Under the pieces are notes generated by a model that was not told the DNA's origin, did no database searches, and worked only from the letters and a program-made list of their open reading frames with translations. Shown piece after piece: positions 1 through 7,286 of a stretch of DNA of 24,043 nucleotides (position 1 is the first letter of the stretch; each line of letters begins with the position of its first letter). The DNA is from an uncultured Streptococcus sp. (GTDB taxonomy: Bacteria > Bacillota > Bacilli > Lactobacillales > Streptococcaceae): NCBI GenBank assembly GCA_905373305.1, contig CAJPSM010000013.1, positions 1 through 24,043 of the forward strand, written 5' to 3'. A program made the position numbers and the translations under genes.

Positions 1-134
1 TAATGCCTGGTGATAACGTGACTATCGACGTTGAGTTGATCCACCCAATCGCCGTAGAACAAGGTACTACATTCTCTATCCGTGAGGGTGGACGTACTGT
101 TGGTTCAGGTATGGTTACAGAAATCGAAGCTTAA
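1..134 (+). CDS. tuf: Elongation factor Tu, C-terminal end (partial)
   Basis: The window opens inside this gene; about 43 codons remain, read in the frame starting at base 3 and ending with TAA at 132-134. The translation starts [20 protein letters not shown] and ends [10 protein letters not shown], which is the closing beta-barrel (domain 3) of bacterial EF-Tu. EF-Tu brings aminoacyl-tRNA to the ribosome as a GTP complex in the cytoplasm. The GTPase domain lies outside the window. A rho-independent terminator follows, so tuf is the last gene of its transcript. The family assignment is secure because this tail is one of the most conserved bacterial protein ends. Confidence 0.97.
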
Positions 135-180
135 TTCGATTTAGTTCCCAGAAGAACAATTATTTAAGTCAGACACTAAA

Positions 181-209
181 AGAATCTTGCTTTGCAAGGT
201 TCTTTTTTT
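181..209 (+). terminator. Rho-independent terminator of tuf
   Basis: A ten-base stem (AGAATCTTGC against GCAAGGTTCT, one G-U pair) with a TTT loop is followed directly by a run of seven T. It lies 46 bases after the tuf stop codon. Confidence 0.9.
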
Positions 210-224
210 GTATTCGAACTGTTT

Positions 225-280
225 TAGAAGCCCTTCTAGTATAGCGATATGATAGATTTTTTGGTATAATAAAAGTTATG
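225..280 (+). promoter_or_regulatory. Extended -10 promoter of the ylxM operon, almost abutting the start codon
   Basis: TATAAT at 265-270 is preceded by TG at 262-263, a perfect extended -10 element; no convincing -35 box is seen (bases 242-247 are TAGCGA). Transcription should begin about 275-278, while the ylxM ATG is at 278, so the mRNA would have no or almost no leader. A short dyad, TAGAAG-CC-CTTCTA at 225-238, lies just upstream and could be an operator, but may be chance. Confidence 0.7.
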
Positions 281-610
281 GAAATTGAAAAAACCAATCG
301 CATGAATGCGCTTTTTGAATTTTATGCTGCGCTTTTGACAGACAAACAAATGAACTATATAGAGCTTTATTATGCAGATGATTACAGTCTTGCTGAGATT
401 GCTGAAGAGTTCGGTGTCAGCCGTCAAGCCGTTTATGACAATATCAAGCGGACAGAAAAGATTCTAGAAGATTATGAGATGAAATTGCACATGTACTCGG
501 ACTACATTGTTCGCAGTCAGATTTTTGACCAGATCTTGGAGCGTTATCCCAAGGATGACTTTCTGCAGGAGCAGATAGAAATTTTAACAAGCATTGACAA
601 TCAGGAGTAA
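278..610 (+). CDS. ylxM: YlxM, accessory DNA-binding-like protein of the SRP pathway
   Basis: The 110-residue product matches the YlxM/P13 family: MEIEKTNRMN start, the LTDKQMNYIELYY segment, and a sigma-70 region 4-like helix-turn-helix around residues 36-60 (SLAEIAEEFGVSRQAVYDNI). The family is encoded next to ffh in many Firmicutes, and in S. mutans YlxM has been reported to interact with SRP components and affect their GTPase activity. The start at 278 keeps the family's usual N-terminus, yet there is no Shine-Dalgarno sequence before it and the promoter -10 box ends only seven bases upstream, so translation may be leaderless. The next gene begins two bases after this stop codon, and ffh follows, consistent with one operon. 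Confidence 0.93.
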   Translation: MEIEKTNRMNALFEFYAALLTDKQMNYIELYYADDYSLAEIAEEFGVSRQAVYDNIKRTEKILEDYEMKLHMYSDYIVRSQIFDQILERYPKDDFLQEQIEILTSIDNQE

Positions 611-612
611 TC

Positions 613-828
613 ATGGACAGTCTAGTTATTTATCAAGGATTACCTTGCAAACTATTAGCCGCAGAGGAACCATTTCCTACTCGACTACAGATTATCTCGC
701 CCAATGATATCTCCAAAGCTATGCAAATAGGTTTTAGCTGTTGGGGATATCCAAATGAAATCATGAAAGAAATCACACCCGAGGAACTTGAGTGTTTGCA
801 ACATTTCGGACGATTTCCACTGAATTGA
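613..828 (+). CDS. Unrecognised 71-residue protein within the ylxM-ffh operon
   Basis: I do not recognise this family. The gene starts with ATG two bases after the ylxM stop, with a good AGGAG ribosome binding site inside the ylxM tail, and ends 17 bases before ffh, so it is almost certainly co-transcribed with both. The product has no signal peptide or membrane segment, is mildly acidic, carries three cysteines (residues 12, 43 and 60) and appears to be a small mixed alpha/beta cytoplasmic protein beginning MDSLVIYQGLPCKLLAAEEP. Codon use resembles its neighbours. Its position suggests, but does not show, a link to protein targeting; it could equally be a passenger gene. Confidence 0.8.
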   Translation: MDSLVIYQGLPCKLLAAEEPFPTRLQIISPNDISKAMQIGFSCWGYPNEIMKEITPEELECLQHFGRFPLN

Positions 829-845
829 GTAAATAGGAGAAAAAA

Positions 846-2417
846 ATGGCATTTGAAAGTTTAACAGAACGTTTGCAGAACGTCTTTAAAAATCTACGTA
901 AAAAAGGAAAAATCTCTGAGGCGGATGTTCAAGAAGCAACCAAAGAGATCCGTCTAGCTTTGCTTGAAGCTGACGTTGCTTTGCCTGTTGTAAAGGACTT
1001 TATCAAGAAGGTTCGTGAACGTGCAGTCGGACACGAGGTCATTGATACCCTCAATCCTGCTCAACAGATCATCAAAATCGTTGATGAGGAATTGACAGCC
1101 ATTTTAGGTTCTGATACGGCTGAGATTATCAAGTCACCTAAGATTCCTACCATTATCATGATGGTCGGTTTGCAGGGGGCTGGTAAAACCACCTTTGCGG
1201 GTAAGCTGGCTAACAAACTCAAGAAGGAAGAAAATGCACGTCCTTTGATGATTGCAGCGGATATTTATCGTCCAGCCGCCATCGATCAGCTGAAAACACT
1301 TGGACAACAGATTGATGTGCCTGTTTTCGCTCTTGGAACAGAAGTACCAGCTGTTGAGATTGTTCGTCAAGGTCTGGAGCAAGCTCAAGCCAATCATAAC
1401 GACTATGTCTTGATTGATACGGCTGGGCGTTTGCAGATTGATGAGCTCTTGATGAATGAGCTTCGTGATGTTAAGGCCTTGACCCAACCAAACGAAATCC
1501 TGCTTGTCATTGATGCAATGATCGGTCAGGAAGCGGCCAATGTCGCCCGTGAGTTTAATGCTCAGTTAGAAGTGACTGGTGTTATCCTTACCAAGATTGA
1601 TGGGGATACTCGTGGTGGTGCAGCTTTGTCTGTTCGCCATATTACTGGAAAACCTATCAAGTTCACTGGTACGGGTGAAAAGATTACAGATATCGAAACC
1701 TTCCACCCAGACCGTATGTCTAGTCGCATCCTTGGCATGGGGGATATGCTAACTCTGATCGAGAAAGCTTCTCAGGAATACGATGAGCAAAAAGCCCTTG
1801 AAATAGCTGAGAAGATGCGTGAAAACACCTTTGATTTCAATGATTTCATTGATCAATTGGATCAGGTGCAAAACATGGGGCCTATGGAAGACTTGCTCAA
1901 GATGATTCCAGGTATGGCCAACAATCCAGCCCTTCAAAATATGAAGGTGGATGAGCGCCAGATTGCTCGCAAACGTGCCATCGTATCTTCGATGACACCT
2001 GAAGAGCGTGAAAATCCTGATTTGTTAAATCCAAGTCGTCGCCGTCGTATCGCTGCAGGTTCTGGAAATACCTTTATCGAAGTCAATAAATTCATCAAGG
2101 ACTTTAACCAGGCTAAACAGCTCATGCAGGGTGTCATGTCTGGCGACATGAACAAGATGATGAAGCAAATGGGAATCAATCCCAATAACCTCCCTAAAAA
2201 TACGCCAAATATGGGTGGGATGGATATGTCTGCCCTTGAAGGAATGATGGGGCAAGGTGGTATGCCTGACTTGTCAGCTCTCGGAGGAGCAGGAATGCCA
2301 GATATGAGCCAGATGTTTGGCGGAGGACTAAAAGGTAAAATCGGTGAATTTGCCATGAAACAGTCCATGAAACGCATGGCCAACAAAATGAAAAAAGCTA
2401 AGAAGAAACGCAAATAA
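846..2417 (+). CDS. ffh: Signal recognition particle GTPase Ffh (SRP54)
   Basis: The 523-residue product is the protein subunit of the signal recognition particle. With the small cytoplasmic RNA it binds hydrophobic signal sequences on nascent chains and delivers ribosomes to FtsY at the membrane. Visible parts, in order: helical N domain (about 1-85); GTPase G domain with P-loop GLQGAGKTT (108-116), DTAGR (191-195) and TKIDGD (249-254); the GMGDM motif (297-301); then the M domain from about 326, with the RNA-binding SRRRRIAAGSG stretch near 398-408. The tail is rich in methionine and glycine with a lysine-rich end. Length is slightly above the bacterial norm because of that tail. A TAGGAGA site precedes the ATG. 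It is the last gene before a strong terminator. Confidence 0.98.
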   Translation: MAFESLTERLQNVFKNLRKKGKISEADVQEATKEIRLALLEADVALPVVKDFIKKVRERAVGHEVIDTLNPAQQIIKIVDEELTAILGSDTAEIIKSPKIPTIIMMVGLQGAGKTTFAGKLANKLKKEENARPLMIAADIYRPAAIDQLKTLGQQIDVPVFALGTEVPAVEIVRQGLEQAQANHNDYVLIDTAGRLQIDELLMNELRDVKALTQPNEILLVIDAMIGQEAANVAREFNAQLEVTGVILTKIDGDTRGGAALSVRHITGKPIKFTGTGEKITDIETFHPDRMSSRILGMGDMLTLIEKASQEYDEQKALEIAEKMRENTFDFNDFIDQLDQVQNMGPMEDLLKMIPGMANNPALQNMKVDERQIARKRAIVSSMTPEERENPDLLNPSRRRRIAAGSGNTFIEVNKFIKDFNQAKQLMQGVMSGDMNKMMKQMGINPNNLPKNTPNMGGMDMSALEGMMGQGGMPDLSALGGAGMPDMSQMFGGGLKGKIGEFAMKQSMKRMANKMKKAKKKRK

Positions 2418-2419
2418 GA

Positions 2420-2448
2420 AAAAGGAAAGCAGAAGTGCTTTCCTTTTT
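2420..2448. terminator. Strong terminator between ffh and the convergent kinase gene
   Basis: A perfect 12-base stem (AAAAGGAAAGCA against TGCTTTCCTTTT) with a GAAG loop starts three bases after the ffh stop. The T-run in the plus direction fits ffh; the A-rich left arm gives T residues on the other strand, so it may also stop transcripts of the leftward Bce-like operon, whose last gene ends at 2502. Confidence 0.9.
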
Positions 2449-2501
2449 ATATAAAATATGTGCTTTCTATGATTAGGCAATTTTCTTAATCGAAACATTT
2501 A

Positions 2502-3500
2502 CTAAATAGAAAGGGTAATCTCAAATCCTTGCATCCATTCGGATTTTACTGTGATTTCGATTTTTAAAGCATCTGCTAATTGTTTGACCAGGTAGAGTCC
2601 CATGCCTGTTGATTTTTTCCTTGTATCACCTGAATCACCTGTAAATCCTTTTTCAAAGATATGAGGGAGGTCGCAAGCTTTAACTCCGCACCCATTATCC
2701 CTAATAATCAGACTTGTGCGCCTCTTGGATCTTGACATAGAAATCCTGAGTTCTGGCTTATCAGAACTATATTTAAGGGCGTTGGCGAGGATTTGAGAGA
2801 GGATAAATTCAAAACTGCGTTGATCGGTGTAGTAGTTTCCCTGTATGTTTTCTAACTTAATCGTAAAATTCTTTTCTTTGAGCAAGGGATCAAAGTTTTC
2901 TAAGAGATCCTGAATACACTCTTGGAGGTCAACATCTTCAAATAGAAAATCATTTTTCTCACTTTTCACCCTGTAGTAGAATAGGATCTGTGATACATTT
3001 TCTTGGATTTGATGTCTCACATAGTCCAACTTAAAAGCTGTATCCTCAGGCAACTGGTCGCTTTGATTGTCCAAAAGGAGGGAAAGAAGCGATAGAGGGA
3101 GTTTAATCTCATGCGCCCATTTTTCAACATAGTCCTCATACTCGGCTAGTAATGAGTTGAGTTTTCCCATTTCAGCTTGCTTTTGATAGAGTGTATCTGC
3201 CATTTTTTCAATGCTTTCTTTCTCTGAGGCACTTGATAAATGCAATAATTCCAGCTCAGCATCCGTCTTGGGATTGGCTATGAAAGCTTTATAGGCAGCG
3301 GATTTTTTTCTTTCTTTTCTTATAAGTAGGAATGATAGGATGAAAAAGAGCAGAACTGTAGCTAAAAGATAGAGAAGAATGAGGGCTTGAAACATTCTCA
3401 CATCTGAAAGCCAAAGCAGGACAGCTGTAAATAGGTCAAATGCTAAGAGAACAAGTAACCAAGGCAGATAAGTAGCTAGATATTTTAGATTAGGTTTCAT
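2502..3500 (-). CDS. BceS-type intramembrane-sensing histidine kinase
   Basis: The 332-residue product has two N-terminal membrane helices (about 9-31 and 37-60) joined by only a few exposed residues, so it lacks a sensor domain of its own; kinases of this type receive their signal from a partner BceAB-type transporter. The phospho-acceptor is H130 in WAHEIKLPLSLL, the form typical of BceS kinases. The ATP-binding domain shows the N box (ILANALKYS, N240), G1 (DNGCGV, 268-273), the F box (IFEKGFTG) and G2 (STGMGLYLV, 297-305). The gene overlaps the response regulator end by 11 bases, with the ribosome site GAAGAGGT inside that gene. Peptide antibiotics such as bacitracin are the usual stimulus in the family; the actual one here is unknown. 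Confidence 0.93.
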   Translation of the reverse strand: MKPNLKYLATYLPWLLVLLAFDLFTAVLLWLSDVRMFQALILLYLLATVLLFFILSFLLIRKERKKSAAYKAFIANPKTDAELELLHLSSASEKESIEKMADTLYQKQAEMGKLNSLLAEYEDYVEKWAHEIKLPLSLLSLLLDNQSDQLPEDTAFKLDYVRHQIQENVSQILFYYRVKSEKNDFLFEDVDLQECIQDLLENFDPLLKEKNFTIKLENIQGNYYTDQRSFEFILSQILANALKYSSDKPELRISMSRSKRRTSLIIRDNGCGVKACDLPHIFEKGFTGDSGDTRKKSTGMGLYLVKQLADALKIEITVKSEWMQGFEITLSI

Positions 3501-4173
3501 TTGGACTTACCTCTTCTAGCTTGTAACCAATACCTCTGACGGACTTGACTTGAAGGGCAATACCAGCCTGTTTCATCACCTTTTTCAGCCTTGCAATATT
3601 TACTTGTAGGGCATTTTCATCGATGAACTCAGTTGTATTCCACAGTTTCATGCTTAGTTCTTCTTTTGTGACGACAGAATCAGTTGCCACTAATAAAGTT
3701 TCTAACAATTTCCCTTGATTTTGGGGGAGTAAAATCGAATGTCCGTTGATATAAAGGGTATAGGTATGTCGATCCAGTAGAAAATTATCTTTTTCAAGCA
3801 AATTTTGTCTACCTTCATAGCGTTTCAAGATATTTTCTATACGTGCCAAAAATCTTTCTTTCTTGAAAGGCTTTGTTAAGTACTCGTCTGCCCCTAATTT
3901 CAGGGCGTAAATCTCATCTTTTAGTTGTTCACGGGAGGTGAGAACCAATATGGGCACAGAGCGTTTTGACTTGAGATTTTTACAAATTTGAAAACCAGTT
4001 TCTCCTGGTAAATTCAAATCCAGTATGATTAGATCCGTATCGTATTGCAGCACTTGCTGGCTTGTTTCTTTGAAGTCAGTCAACTTATCAACTTGGTAAC
4101 CCGCTTTCTCTAACAAGATGGCAATTTCATCTCGAATCAAGGCCTCATCTTCAATAACCAGAATATGCTTCAT
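3490..4173 (-). CDS. BceR-type response regulator (OmpR family)
   Basis: This 227-residue protein has a receiver domain (about 1-118) with the acidic pair E8-D9, phospho-acceptor D52 (LDLNLP), T79 and K101 (TKPF), followed by an OmpR-type winged-helix DNA-binding domain (about 130-222) ending in the VRGIGYKL wing. It should be phosphorylated by the kinase encoded immediately downstream and activate the transporter genes of its own operon. The ATG has a strong AAGGAGG site. It lies 31 bases after the permease gene and overlaps the kinase gene. A candidate operator, CTTAC-N7-GTAAG, sits upstream of the operon promoter at 7081-7097. Confidence 0.94.
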   Translation of the reverse strand: MKHILVIEDEALIRDEIAILLEKAGYQVDKLTDFKETSQQVLQYDTDLIILDLNLPGETGFQICKNLKSKRSVPILVLTSREQLKDEIYALKLGADEYLTKPFKKERFLARIENILKRYEGRQNLLEKDNFLLDRHTYTLYINGHSILLPQNQGKLLETLLVATDSVVTKEELSMKLWNTTEFIDENALQVNIARLKKVMKQAGIALQVKSVRGIGYKLEEVSPNET

Positions 4174-4204
4174 ATCGGTTCCTCCTTTTCTAATTTATGC
4201 TACT

Positions 4205-6259
4205 TTATTCATCTCTTTTGGGTTCCATTAAGGACAACAAATACTTGTTGCTATTTTTCTTTACAATTCTGATATAGATGACTTCAAAGCCAACTAAGAG
4301 CAGTACTATCAGCATGGCTGTGATAAATTTCTGCCCCATGGCCATTCTTACACTAGCAGGTACTATTCCTGTGAGGAGGGAGCTCACACCGAAGCTACTA
4401 CTAATAAGTGCAAGGACTATTGGCAGACCGAAATACCAGTTGATTTGTTTTTCTGACGATTTGCAAAGAGTTTCGTAGTTGGCACCAAGATGGATTAAGG
4501 TCTGGTATCGTTTATAGGATTGTCTTTGTCCCATCAAAAACTGAACGCCGATGATTGTATTTGCCACGACAAGGAAGATGATAGCCAGATAGATAGTGAT
4601 ATAGCTGGCAGAGATGATGTAAAACAATTGGCGCCCCATATTTTGTATATAGCTTTCGTAGCCAAGAGAGGTTTGATTTAGCTTTTCATTGGTATCTGAG
4701 ATAGCTTTCATCAGGCCTTTTTCCTTGACTAGCTCAGGAGCCAAGATACCGCTGACATAGTTCGAATACTGACCATCTGTATAGCTCATAAAGACCTCAT
4801 CTGGGACTATGAGAGCGACAGAGAGGGTTATTTCACGGTCCGTTACAATCGGTAAAGACTGTACTTCGCCAATCAATTTTACATCATTTCCCATGACTTT
4901 GATTTGAGGATTCGTTTTTAGGACAGAGTTGACTAGGTTTTCATCAGGGAGAAAATCTTTCCCCATATACAAGTAGGCTTCCTTGCTAGTTAATTCTAGA
5001 GGAGGGAGATTGGCAGCCTTTCTAAGTTCATTGTATTCGGAGAGTGGCATGAGGTGGGAAGTAGTCGACTGTTTAAATTTATGAAGTAAAATTTCCTTGT
5101 TCTTGCTATCTTGTTGAGTTTTCAACTCCTTGATGACCTCTTCGAAGGACACGGATTCGTGTTCTTTTGGTTTGCCGACTTTGATTTGCAGAATCTTTGA
5201 AAACTGTGATGCTAGTCCAGAAGCTTCAAGCTCTTTTTTAACTGTGTCTATATCAAGATTTTCGTCTGTTTCTTGCTTGCTATCTCTAAAAGTATAATCC
5301 AATACGTGGGTTTGATTGCCTGAATTGCCACTTGCAATAGCAACACCTGCTCCAAAGAGGCACAAGGCAGAGAAGATTAAGAGGGAGCAGATGGCCAGTA
5401 TAGTTGAGCGCTGGATAACTAATTCCTGAATCTGTCTAAAATTATAGGCATGAAGTTTTCGATTGTTTCCAAGCTTGACCAAAAAGTCTATAAATAAACG
5501 CATACCAAAGAAGAGTAGGATCGTTCCCAGAGTTCCTAAGAGAACGGTGATGCCCATTGTTATGACATTTTCCCAAGCTCGTCCACTCATACCCATGTAA
5601 TAGGCTGTTCCTAGAAGCAAAATTCCGAGGACGGAAGCAAGAAGGTACACTCCCTTGGGGAGTACTTTCTTCATACCGGAAGGAGAATAGGATAGCAGGC
5701 TTCCGATTTCTTTATTGGCCGTTTTTGCACTTAAAAGAACAAAGACAGCTAATTTTACGGCTAGGAAGCCGATGACTGTATAGAGTAGGGCTGTGGTAGA
5801 TAGAGAAAATTGATGCTCAATAATCCCTAGTCCCACAATTTTAGCGGTTATTAGGCTAATCAGTTCTGAAATTAAGATGGAAATAGGAAGTCCTATTCCA
5901 AGGGCAAGGACACTGTTTCTCAAATCCTCGAGTAGGAGTAGCAAGAACAGTTTGCTTCTCCGCATGCCTAGTGTGAGATAGACACCAAATTCATGTTTTC
6001 TCCTTTCCATCTGCATACTACTTGCGAAGTAGACTAGAAAAAAGAGGATAAAGAGGGTTGCCACATAAAGAATGGGAATCATGCTAAAGATTTTATTTAC
6101 AGCGTCACTCTCTATTTGTTTTAGAAAGATCATTACATCTTGATGGGATAAAGAAAGGATGATGTAAAAGGAGATAATAGAAAGAACCATGGAACTGAAG
6201 TACAAGCCATTATTCTTTCGATCCCTCTTGCTATTTCTTGAGACTAATTTAGAAAACAT
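4205..6259 (-). CDS. BceB-type ABC transporter permease, peptide-antibiotic sensing/export
   Basis: The 684-residue product has the BceB layout: MFSKL start, about ten membrane helices, FtsX-like permease segments near residues 60-180 and the C-terminal 130 residues, and a large soluble extracellular region between helices 7 and 8 (about 310-548). In this family that region is involved in recognising drug-bound cell-wall precursor complexes, and the permease contacts the BceS kinase. I chose the ATG at 6259: the in-frame GTG and ATG just upstream (6268, 6265) lie in or against the Shine-Dalgarno GGAGGTG, whereas 6259 gives an eight-base spacing after GGAGG. With this start the gene overlaps the ATPase gene by 11 bases. 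Substrate is unknown; bacitracin, nisin-like or mersacidin-like peptides are typical for the family. Confidence 0.92.
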   Translation of the reverse strand: MFSKLVSRNSKRDRKNNGLYFSSMVLSIISFYIILSLSHQDVMIFLKQIESDAVNKIFSMIPILYVATLFILFFLVYFASSMQMERRKHEFGVYLTLGMRRSKLFLLLLLEDLRNSVLALGIGLPISILISELISLITAKIVGLGIIEHQFSLSTTALLYTVIGFLAVKLAVFVLLSAKTANKEIGSLLSYSPSGMKKVLPKGVYLLASVLGILLLGTAYYMGMSGRAWENVITMGITVLLGTLGTILLFFGMRLFIDFLVKLGNNRKLHAYNFRQIQELVIQRSTILAICSLLIFSALCLFGAGVAIASGNSGNQTHVLDYTFRDSKQETDENLDIDTVKKELEASGLASQFSKILQIKVGKPKEHESVSFEEVIKELKTQQDSKNKEILLHKFKQSTTSHLMPLSEYNELRKAANLPPLELTSKEAYLYMGKDFLPDENLVNSVLKTNPQIKVMGNDVKLIGEVQSLPIVTDREITLSVALIVPDEVFMSYTDGQYSNYVSGILAPELVKEKGLMKAISDTNEKLNQTSLGYESYIQNMGRQLFYIISASYITIYLAIIFLVVANTIIGVQFLMGQRQSYKRYQTLIHLGANYETLCKSSEKQINWYFGLPIVLALISSSFGVSSLLTGIVPASVRMAMGQKFITAMLIVLLLVGFEVIYIRIVKKNSNKYLLSLMEPKRDE

Positions 6260-7022
6260 TGCCATCACCTCCAGCCAGTGTAGACATGACCTTTAGTATT
6301 CTGTGGTAAAAATCTTCTTGACTTTCCCTTGGATAATCGCGTCGGATTTCATGGAATAGTTTTCCATCTTGGATAAACAAGATGCGGTTGCAAAAGCTGG
6401 CTGCAACTGAATCGTGGGTCACCATGAGAATGGTGGTTTCTTCTACTTGATTCATTTCGGATAATTTTTGCATCAAAATGGTTGCATTTTTTGAATCCAA
6501 AGCCCCTGTGGGCTCATCCGCAAATACAATCTTAGGGTCTAAAATCAAGGCACGCGCAGCAGCTACCCTTTGCCGTTGACCACCTGATAATTGAGATGGG
6601 AACTTGTCCAGAAGTTCAGAAATATCCAGATATTGGGAAAGCAATTCTAACCGAACCTTGCTTTCGTTGGCATCGACCTTGTGCAAAGACAAGGGGAGTA
6701 AAATATTTTCTTTGGCTGTCAGATTGTCCAAAAGCTCAAAATTCTGGAAGAGGTAGCCAATTTCCTTGCCACGATAATCAGCTAACTGACTACCTTTTAA
6801 CTGACCTAAATCCTTTTCTTGCATTTGAATGGAACCGTCAGTTGGCTTGATGATAGTAGCGAGACAGTTAAGAAGGGTTGTTTTCCCAGAACCGCTACTC
6901 CCCATAATTCCTAAGAACTCGCCTTTTACAACTTGAAAAGATATGCCGTCCAAGGCTTTGGTGATATTGGGTTCTTTTCCATAATGCTTTTTTAATGCTT
7001 CTACTCGTAAAATGGTTTCCAT
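6249..7022 (-). CDS. BceA-type ABC transporter ATPase
   Basis: This 257-residue ATPase is the first gene of the four-gene leftward operon and energises the large permease encoded next. It shows Walker A GSSGSGKT (41-48), a Q-loop LFQNFELL, the signature LSGGQRQR (145-152), Walker B IVFADEPTGALD (165-176) and the switch histidine in VTHD (H203), in the MacB/LolD/BceA subgroup style. The in-frame ATG at 7037 is rejected as start because it overlaps the Shine-Dalgarno sequence GGAGGTG; the ATG at 7022 (METILRV) is correctly spaced from it. The promoter is about 30 bases upstream. Confidence 0.95.
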   Translation of the reverse strand: METILRVEALKKHYGKEPNITKALDGISFQVVKGEFLGIMGSSGSGKTTLLNCLATIIKPTDGSIQMQEKDLGQLKGSQLADYRGKEIGYLFQNFELLDNLTAKENILLPLSLHKVDANESKVRLELLSQYLDISELLDKFPSQLSGGQRQRVAAARALILDPKIVFADEPTGALDSKNATILMQKLSEMNQVEETTILMVTHDSVAASFCNRILFIQDGKLFHEIRRDYPRESQEDFYHRILKVMSTLAGGDGNVF

Positions 7023-7028
7023 GTGAAA

Positions 7029-7035
7029 CACCTCC
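7029..7035 (-). promoter_or_regulatory. Ribosome binding site that fixes the BceA-like ATPase start
   Basis: On the minus strand GGAGGTG lies six bases before the ATG at 7022. The longer reading frame would begin inside this same site (ATG at 7037), so the shorter start is preferred. Confidence 0.8.
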
Positions 7036-7051
7036 ATCTTTTGTTACTTTC

Positions 7052-7097
7052 ATTATAGTATGAATCAGAGTAGAATAACACTTACGGATGATGTAAG
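7052..7097 (-). promoter_or_regulatory. Promoter and probable operator of the Bce-like operon
   Basis: On the minus strand a perfect TATAAT (7057 down to 7052) lies about 30 bases before the ATPase start codon. The -35 position (7080-7075) reads TGTTAT, a poor match, as expected for an activated promoter. Immediately upstream is the inverted repeat CTTAC-N7-GTAAG (7081-7097), where a BceR-like activator would bind. From memory, BceR-type sites in Firmicutes resemble TNACA-N4-TGTAA, which this resembles with one extra spacer base. Confidence 0.6.
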
Positions 7098-7156
7098 AAA
7101 TCTTTGTCGTTGCCTTTTATAGTCAGATTATTGGACTATACTTACTATATTATAGC

Positions 7157-7220
7157 ATGGTTTCAGGGATTTAAAAAGGGGAGTAGAGGGTTGTAGGGGT
7201 TCCTAGAACCTTGAAACCAT
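7157..7220. repeat. 64-base inverted-repeat element between guaA and the Bce-like operon
   Basis: ATGGTTTCAGGG at 7157-7168 is matched in 11 of 12 positions by the reverse complement of CCTTGAAACCAT at 7209-7220. Inside it is a second perfect small palindrome, GGTTC-CTA-GAACC (7198-7210), and a purine-rich stretch. It is not a BOX element. It may be a remnant of a small mobile element or an extra transcript hairpin; I cannot name it. Confidence 0.5.
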
Positions 7221-7235
7221 CGAATTTCAAAATTG

Positions 7236-7274
7236 AAAAGAACGCTTGAAATCAATGATTTCAAGCGTTCTTTT
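7236..7274 (-). terminator. Terminator of guaA
   Basis: A perfect stem of at least 17 bases (AAAAGAACGCTTGAAAT against its complement, CAATG loop) lies 12 bases past the guaA stop. Read leftward it ends in TTTT then CAATTTTG. The symmetrical arms could also block rightward transcription. Confidence 0.88.
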
Positions 7275-7286
7275 GAATAACTCACT

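Noticed and set aside
1934..2413. Long open frame on the minus strand inside ffh (about 159 codons)
   Set aside because: It lies opposite the methionine- and proline-rich M domain of ffh; its composition is that of an antisense shadow and it has no ribosome site.
2465..2500. Weak dyad GATTA/TAATC downstream of the kinase gene
   Set aside because: Short and loosely spaced; the stronger hairpin at 2420-2448 explains termination from both sides.
7120..7138. Small inverted repeat TAGTC-N9-GACTA upstream of the Bce-like operon
   Set aside because: Five-base arms in AT-rich sequence are expected by chance; no T-run and no relation to a promoter.
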